Below, in pieces: positions 7,329 to 9,763 of a DNA stretch of 9,763 bases. The stretch's first letter is position 1; each line of letters begins with the position of its first letter. Position numbers and translations under genes: made by a program. Origin of the DNA: Phoenicibacter congonensis (GTDB lineage: Bacteria > Actinomycetota > Coriobacteriia > Coriobacteriales > Eggerthellaceae); NCBI GenBank assembly GCA_030530045.1, contig JAUMVS010000050.1:1-9763 (forward strand), given 5' to 3'. The notes beneath the pieces were generated by a model. The model saw only the letters and a list, made by a program, of their open reading frames with translations, was not told the origin of the DNA and did no database searches.

Positions 7329-8777
7329 CTAACCGATCCAAGCAGCTGCGATAAAGCTCGAGCAAACTGTCATTACAATCAGCACCACGAAAGCAATAAT
7401 CATTGGCACTGGAACAGGTTGCGATTTCTCAACAACCTCTGATGGCTCACCTGGAAGGACTTGACCCATCCATTTCAAGAACCATGCAAAACATCCGACT
7501 GTTTCAATCAAGAATACAATCACGATGAGCATCAACAGCCAGTTACCTTGAGCTACCTCAAAAGAACCAGCGATGATTGAGAACTTCGAGAAGAATCCAT
7601 TAAATGGAGGGCAGCCTGCAATTGCCAGCGCAGCGCATCCAAAGCCAACTGCCAAAAGTGGTTGTTTCTTCAAAACACCCTTGATTTGAGGGAGCATTCT
7701 TGTTCCCATTGTGAAGCTGAATGCGCCAGCTACCAAGAAGAAGAGTGTCTTTGCAAATGCGTGGTTAAACATATGCTGAATGCCGCCATTGAATGCCATT
7801 TGCGATCCAAAGATAAAGAATCCAAAGCCAAGGAAGATGTAGGAAAGCTGCGAGATTGTCGAGAATGCAAGCAGTCTTTTCATGTCTTTCTGTGGCAGAT
7901 ACATCAAGAAGCTGAAGAGCATTGTTGCGATTGCACCAATCACGATGACCCAACCGACAGGCTCAGGAATAACTCCAGCGCTCATCAAGCAACGAGCGAG
8001 AACTGCTACACCAACCTTAACCATTGATGCGCCATGCAGGTAGGCAGAAACAGGTGTTGGTGCCTCCATAGCTGACGGCAGCCACATGTAGAAAGGAAGC
8101 TGTGCCGATTTACCCCAAGCTGCGATGATTACACAAACAAGAACGAATGTCTTCCAGTAGTCATCGAGACCAGCAATTGCTGTAACCTCGAGGGTTCCAG
8201 CTTGCAGGTAAAGGCAACCTGCTGCAACGTAGAGACCAAGAGCTCCAACGTGAGTCAAAATCAAAGCTTTCATAGCTGATTTTTGAGCAGTTGGTGTGCC
8301 ATAGTAGCCAATCAAAGCCCAAGAACAAGCACCTGTAATCTCAAAGAAGATCAATTGTGAAAGCAAAGTGTTTGAATAAACAAGACCTGCCATTGCTCCA
8401 ATAAACACTGTGAAGAATGCATAGAAGCGACGACGTGGAGCATCAGGATGCTCGCGGTTCTTATCACTCATGTAGCCTACTGAGTAAATTGAAATCAGAA
8501 GACCGATTCCAACAAAGCAAGGTGCCAACATGACGCTCACTTTATCGAAAATAAACGAGATGAGTTTAGCATCTCCAAGGGCTGCAATCGTAATAGTGGA
8601 TGCCTCACCACCATTTTGTGCAACGATAGCCCAGATGCCAATCGTTAGACATGTCGACACTGCAGCAGCTGCAATGCAAAGCCACTTAGCGAACTTTTGA
8701 GGACAAACAACGATGATAAACGAGACTACAAAAGGCACGAATATCGAGGCCATTGCCATTGCTGAAATGTTAGCCAT
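7329..8777 (-). CDS. hyfD: Hydrogenase-4 antiporter-like membrane subunit HyfD
   Basis: NuoL/M-type membrane subunit of 482 residues (E. coli HyfD about 479), with roughly 14 hydrophobic segments. Family signatures: KNREHPDAPRRRFYAF near 106-121, FFEITGACSWALIGYY with Glu146, AWGKSAQLPFYMWLPSAMEAPTP with Lys223, AYLHGASMVKVG with His248 and Lys254, LPQKDMKRLLAFSTISQL, and NHAFAKTLFFLVAGA with His339 and Lys343. These charged residues line the ion path in this superfamily. Its presence beside HyfE and HyfF marks the locus as hydrogenase-4-like. A GTG at 8780 is in frame one codon earlier, but AGGAGG (8790-8785) is 7 nt from the ATG at 8777 and only 4 nt from the GTG, so the ATG is preferred. 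The ribosome-binding site overlaps the end of hyfC. Confidence 0.93.
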   Translation of the reverse strand: MANISAMAMASIFVPFVVSFIIVVCPQKFAKWLCIAAAAVSTCLTIGIWAIVAQNGGEASTITIAALGDAKLISFIFDKVSVMLAPCFVGIGLLISIYSVGYMSDKNREHPDAPRRRFYAFFTVFIGAMAGLVYSNTLLSQLIFFEITGACSWALIGYYGTPTAQKSAMKALILTHVGALGLYVAAGCLYLQAGTLEVTAIAGLDDYWKTFVLVCVIIAAWGKSAQLPFYMWLPSAMEAPTPVSAYLHGASMVKVGVAVLARCLMSAGVIPEPVGWVIVIGAIATMLFSFLMYLPQKDMKRLLAFSTISQLSYIFLGFGFFIFGSQMAFNGGIQHMFNHAFAKTLFFLVAGAFSFTMGTRMLPQIKGVLKKQPLLAVGFGCAALAIAGCPPFNGFFSKFSIIAGSFEVAQGNWLLMLIVIVFLIETVGCFAWFLKWMGQVLPGEPSEVVEKSQPVPVPMIIAFVVLIVMTVCSSFIAAAWIG

Positions 8778-8784
8778 CACAAAA

Positions 8785-8790
8785 CCTCCT
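8785..8790 (-). promoter_or_regulatory. Ribosome-binding site that decides the hyfD start
   Basis: A perfect AGGAGG begins at the last base of the hyfC TAA stop (8792-8790). Its 7-nt spacing to ATG 8777-8775 favours that start over the adjacent GTG at 8780-8778, and the overlap implies coupled translation of hyfC and hyfD. Confidence 0.75.
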
Positions 8791-9719
8791 TAAATCCCCA
8801 AAATACAGAGCAGGAAAGCACATGCTGACAACCCAAAGATTGCCCAAGTCTTACCGCCCAAGAACTTATATCTAACTCTGATGAGAGAGTTTTCAATTAG
8901 ACCGCAAACGAAGAAGCAAATCAAAAGTTTTACAAGCCAAACTACAAGTCCTAAAGCTAGTGCTGCAGGATCGAGGCTCAATGCGCTTCCCCAAGGAACA
9001 AAAATTGCAAGGAACCAAGAAACAACAATGATTTGTTTCATTGAAAGGCCCATCTTAATTAATGCAAGTGAAGGACCAGAATATTCAGCTAAAGGTCCTT
9101 CCTGGAGCTCCTGCTCAGCTTCTGCTAGGTCAAAAGGAATTTTTCCAAGTTCAACATAGCAAGCAGCTGCGAAAGCAACCCCTGCAACAGCGACAGCAAC
9201 CGGAGTGTTAACAAATAAGCCAGAAACCAAAATGCCCATATCTCCGATTGAGGTTGTTCCTGTTGCGATTGCGACCACGACGAGCGAAAGCATCATAGCA
9301 GGCTCAATCAAGACACCAACAAGAAGCTCACGAACGCCACCGAGGCCAGCGTAGGTGTCGCCTGAATCAATTGGTCCAAGCGAGAAGAAGAATCGAGAAA
9401 GCGCAAGCAGATAAATAATCAAAATGATGTCGCCAAGACCCATGATTGGTGAAAACCTTGTAATCATTGGAACACCAAAAGCAAGTGCAAGCATGCATGC
9501 AAAGTAAAGAATTGGTGTCAAGCGATGCACAAAGCTTGACTCTGCAGGATGCACATCTTCACGCTTAAAAAGCTTGGCGATGTCGTAGTAGTCTTGCAGA
9601 ATGCTAGGTCCGCGCCTTGAGTGCATTTTCGCACGCAGCCATCTCGCACTACCCGAAACGAATGGGGCAATCAAGACAACGATTAAGGCTTGAACTATGG
9701 CGATAATAATCTCTATCAT
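8790..9719 (-). CDS. hyfC: Hydrogenase-4 membrane subunit HyfC (HycD/NuoH family)
   Basis: Membrane anchor of 309 residues (E. coli HyfC about 315) with roughly eight hydrophobic segments. In complex I-type enzymes the NuoH/HycD subunit docks the hydrogenase module on the membrane arm. Diagnostic stretches are SRRGPSILQDYYDIAKLFKRE (about 34-54), SLGPIDSGDTYAGLGGVREL (about 113-132) and the acidic loop ELGKIPFDLAEAEQEL (190-205) followed by EGPLAEYSGPSLAL, all typical of the family. ATG 9719-9717 is preceded by GGGAGG at suitable spacing, 16 nt after the stop of the upstream gene. HycD is the nearest alternative name; the HyfD, HyfE and HyfF genes that follow favour HyfC. Confidence 0.93.
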   Translation of the reverse strand: MIEIIIAIVQALIVVLIAPFVSGSARWLRAKMHSRRGPSILQDYYDIAKLFKREDVHPAESSFVHRLTPILYFACMLALAFGVPMITRFSPIMGLGDIILIIYLLALSRFFFSLGPIDSGDTYAGLGGVRELLVGVLIEPAMMLSLVVVAIATGTTSIGDMGILVSGLFVNTPVAVAVAGVAFAAACYVELGKIPFDLAEAEQELQEGPLAEYSGPSLALIKMGLSMKQIIVVSWFLAIFVPWGSALSLDPAALALGLVVWLVKLLICFFVCGLIENSLIRVRYKFLGGKTWAIFGLSACAFLLCILGI

Positions 9720-9735
9720 AATTCCTAAACCTCCC

Positions 9736-9763
9736 CTATTTAAGTCCTACAGCCAGTGCCAAG
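9736..9763 (-). CDS. hyfB: Probable C-terminal end of HyfB (partial)
   Basis: Only the last eight codons and the stop are in the window. The frame reading LALAVGLK then TAG (9738-9736) is hydrophobic and would suit the end of a membrane protein. HyfB, an antiporter-like subunit, normally precedes hyfC. A second frame, ending in TAA at 9742-9740, is also open over this short stretch, so both frame and name rest mainly on gene order. Confidence 0.45.

Noticed and set aside
1..9763. Mobile elements, CRISPR arrays, tRNA or rRNA genes
   Set aside because: The window is almost fully covered by co-directional hyf/fdh genes; I saw no transposase, repeat-spacer pattern or RNA gene.

Overview
The window is one block of minus-strand genes, read right to left, with no credible plus-strand gene. 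It encodes most of a formate hydrogenlyase of the hydrogenase-4 (Hyf, FHL-2-like) type together with its own selenocysteine formate dehydrogenase. In transcription order: the last codons of a probable hyfB (9763-9736), hyfC (9719-8790), hyfD (8777-7329), hyfE (7318-6665), hyfF (6655-5093), a HydN/HycB-type ferredoxin gene (5013-4456), fdhF with an in-frame UGA (4435-2252), hyfA (2191-1556), and hyfG, which runs off the left edge (1531-1). Most gaps are 9-24 nt; the two larger ones (79 and 60 nt) flank the ferredoxin-fdhF pair. No promoter or strong terminator is visible, so this is the interior of a longer operon.

How the parts fit: FdhF oxidises formate to CO2 at a Mo-bis(MGD)/Sec/[4Fe-4S] centre. 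The two four-cluster ferredoxin subunits (HydN/HycB-like and HyfA) can pass electrons towards the [NiFe] hydrogenase, whose large subunit HyfG makes H2. HyfB, C, D, E and F form the membrane arm related to complex I. HyfD, HyfE and HyfF are all present; E. coli hydrogenase-3 lacks such extra antiporter-like subunits, so ion pumping coupled to H2 production is plausible. The hydrogenase small subunit (HyfI), HyfH and the maturation genes are not seen and would be expected left of base 1.

The ORF at 4501-4016 and the one at 3991-2252 are one gene. Read through UGA at 4018-4016 they give a 727-residue protein with Sec at position 140, as in E. coli FdhF. A hairpin with GGUCU in its loop starts 8 nt after the UGA and fits a bacterial SECIS element.

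Organism: an anaerobic or facultative fermentative bacterium that uses selenium. The moderate GC (mid-40s by eye), strong AGGAGG-type ribosome-binding sites and gene order suggest an actinobacterial anaerobe such as a Coriobacteriia member (Atopobium/Lancefieldella-like). This is a weak guess; the sequence does not settle it. The genetic code is standard apart from Sec: tryptophan is TGG and TGA ends the ferredoxin gene.
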